In this document: piece after piece, positions 63,403 through 64,000 of the stretch
How positions within the stretch are numbered: the stretch's first letter is position 1
Layout of the letters: each line of letters starts with the position of its first letter
From: Ancylobacter pratisalsi
GTDB taxonomy: Bacteria > Pseudomonadota > Alphaproteobacteria > Rhizobiales > Xanthobacteraceae
Direction of reading: 5' to 3'
Length of the DNA stretch: 64,000 bases
Assembly (NCBI RefSeq): GCF_010669125.1
Contig: NZ_CP048630.1
Coordinates: 310,001-374,000, forward strand
Program-made: the position numbers and the translations under genes
Notes under the pieces: generated by a model
The model's database searches: none
The model's input: only the letters and a program-made list of their open reading frames with translations
What the model was told of the DNA's origin: nothing

Positions 63403-63534
63403 TTAGCCGTGCATCAACCGCATCGGCGTGTCGATCCTGCGATCGAGGCGCCTGGCGTTCGCTTCGATGCCATCTCTCACCGCCGCGCGGATCGCCCGCA
63501 CCGGCGCCAGGATGAAGGTGTCCGGCTCGCTCAT
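63403..63534 (-). CDS. Possible 43-residue protein or leader peptide between metF and metH
   Basis: ATG at 63534 to TAA at 63403. Translation begins MSEPDTFILAPVRAIRAAVRDG and ends RIDTPMRLMHG. TTGGAG lies 9 nt upstream of the ATG, and the codons have the GC-rich third positions of real genes here. Two methionine codons occur in the last seven, directly before alternative hairpins, so a leader-peptide role is possible. Family not recognised; a chance reading frame cannot be excluded. Confidence 0.4.
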   Translation of the reverse strand: MSEPDTFILAPVRAIRAAVRDGIEANARRLDRRIDTPMRLMHG

Positions 63535-63584
63535 CGCGGAAATCTCCAAGGGATCCTACTATATAGGCACGCGAGTAGTTTTAC

Positions 63585-64000
63585 CTACGCCGCCGCCTGT
63601 CCGCTCCCCTGCCCGGCTCCCGCGTCCCTCGGCGGGCGCAGGCCCAGCAGGTGGCAGATGGCGTAGACAAGGTCGGCGCGGTTGAGCGTGTAGAAATGGA
63701 ACTCGGTGACGCCGCGATCAAGCAGGTCGAACACCTGTTCGGCCGCCACGGCCGCGGCGATGAGCTTGCGGGTCTCGGGATCGTTGTCCAGCCCCTCGAA
63801 GCGCCCCGCCAGCCAGGACGGCATGTAGGTGCCGGTCTTGGTGGCGAAGTTCACCGCCTGCTTGAAGTTCGTCACCGGCAGGATGCCGGGCACGACCGGC
63901 ACATCGATGCCGCGCGCGCGGACCTTGTCGAGATAGCTGAAATACAGGTCGTTATCGAAGAAGCACTGGGTGATGGCCCGCGTGGCGCCCGCATCGACCT
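63585..64000 (-). CDS. metF: Methylenetetrahydrofolate reductase (3' part, cut by the window end)
   Basis: The frame runs off the right edge; its visible C-terminal ~138 residues include TQCFFDNDLYFSYLDKVRARGIDVPVVPGILPVTNFKQAVNFA, the MetF C-terminal half, and end with GVTEFHFYTLNRADLVYAICHLLGLRPPRDAGAG. MetF reduces methylene-THF to methyl-THF, the methyl donor for MetH. It is 326 nt upstream of metH on the same strand; the gap contains a small ORF and alternative hairpins. Confidence 0.96.
   Translation of the reverse strand, partial: VDAGATRAITQCFFDNDLYFSYLDKVRARGIDVPVVPGILPVTNFKQAVNFATKTGTYMPSWLAGRFEGLDNDPETRKLIAAAVAAEQVFDLLDRGVTEFHFYTLNRADLVYAICHLLGLRPPRDAGAGQGSGQAAA

Noticed and set aside
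63259..63420. Possible SAH or cobalamin riboswitch before metH (GGGAA, GCCACTG and CAACGGCTC fragments are visible)
   Set aside because: The pieces are in the wrong order for the SAH element and there is no B12-box (AGYCAGGA...CCTGCC) before the start. A covariance search would settle it; a significant hit would overturn this.
59473..63666. A 1397-codon open frame on the + strand spanning the metH region
   Set aside because: It is a shadow of metH on the opposite strand. GC-rich third positions in metH keep the antisense frame open; the translation has no family pattern, while metH shows every domain.
1..64000. Mobile elements, phage genes, tRNA or rRNA genes
   Set aside because: I found no transposase, integrase, terminal inverted repeat flanked by a target duplication, cloverleaf or rRNA segment. 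The accessory region has codon use similar to its surroundings.

Overview
The window is GC-rich chromosomal DNA from an alphaproteobacterium, most likely a Hyphomicrobiales (Rhizobiales) member. The gene orders surA-pdxA-rsmA, fabD-fabG-acpP-fabF-mltG-yicC-gmk and rpsF-rpsR-(DUF2232)-rplI are typical of that group, as are the NnrU homologue and the Omp25/RopB-type porin-like protein. I cannot name the genus. I see no rRNA, tRNA, CRISPR array, insertion sequence or phage gene.

Layout. 1-28.4 kb is a housekeeping block: outer-membrane biogenesis and B6 synthesis (surA, pdxA, rsmA), fatty-acid synthesis (fabD, fabG, acpP, fabF), mltG, gmk, ribosomal proteins S6, S18 and L9, cfa, dnaB, alr, radA, cvpA, purF, der, a YfgM-like protein, panB and prfC. 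28.6-57.6 kb is an accessory catabolic and transport region. 57.7-64 kb holds an outer-membrane protein, a LssY-C protein, and metH and metF, with metF cut by the window end.

The accessory region contains, in order: an operon of CO-dehydrogenase-family medium and small subunits with CoxG but no large subunit; a divergent branched-chain-amino-acid-type ABC transporter operon with an AhpD-like protein inside it; an operon of an unassigned fold-type II PLP enzyme, a two-subunit CoA-transferase and a luciferase-like flavin/F420-dependent oxidoreductase; a pxpA-fbiC operon (5-oxoprolinase subunit A plus fused FO synthase for coenzyme F420) divergent from pxpB-pxpC-gntR; and a long leftward run pdxY-phzF-nudix-BMP-type ABC transporter-cytosine-deaminase-like amidohydrolase. 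An amidase gene lies divergent from that run.

The most interesting signal is a nearly identical palindrome (GTACTA-NCAT-TAGTA) found in only two places: about 61 nt before the PLP/CoA-transferase/LLM operon and about 64 nt before pxpB, in the divergent pxpA/pxpB gap. It ties the F420 precursor synthase, the ATP-dependent lactam hydrolase, the LLM oxidoreductase, the PLP enzyme and the CoA-transferase into one candidate regulon, probably under the adjacent GntR protein. My inference is an F420-linked catabolic pathway for a cyclic amide or N-heterocycle. The parts are recognisable families; the combination, substrate and regulon are inferred.
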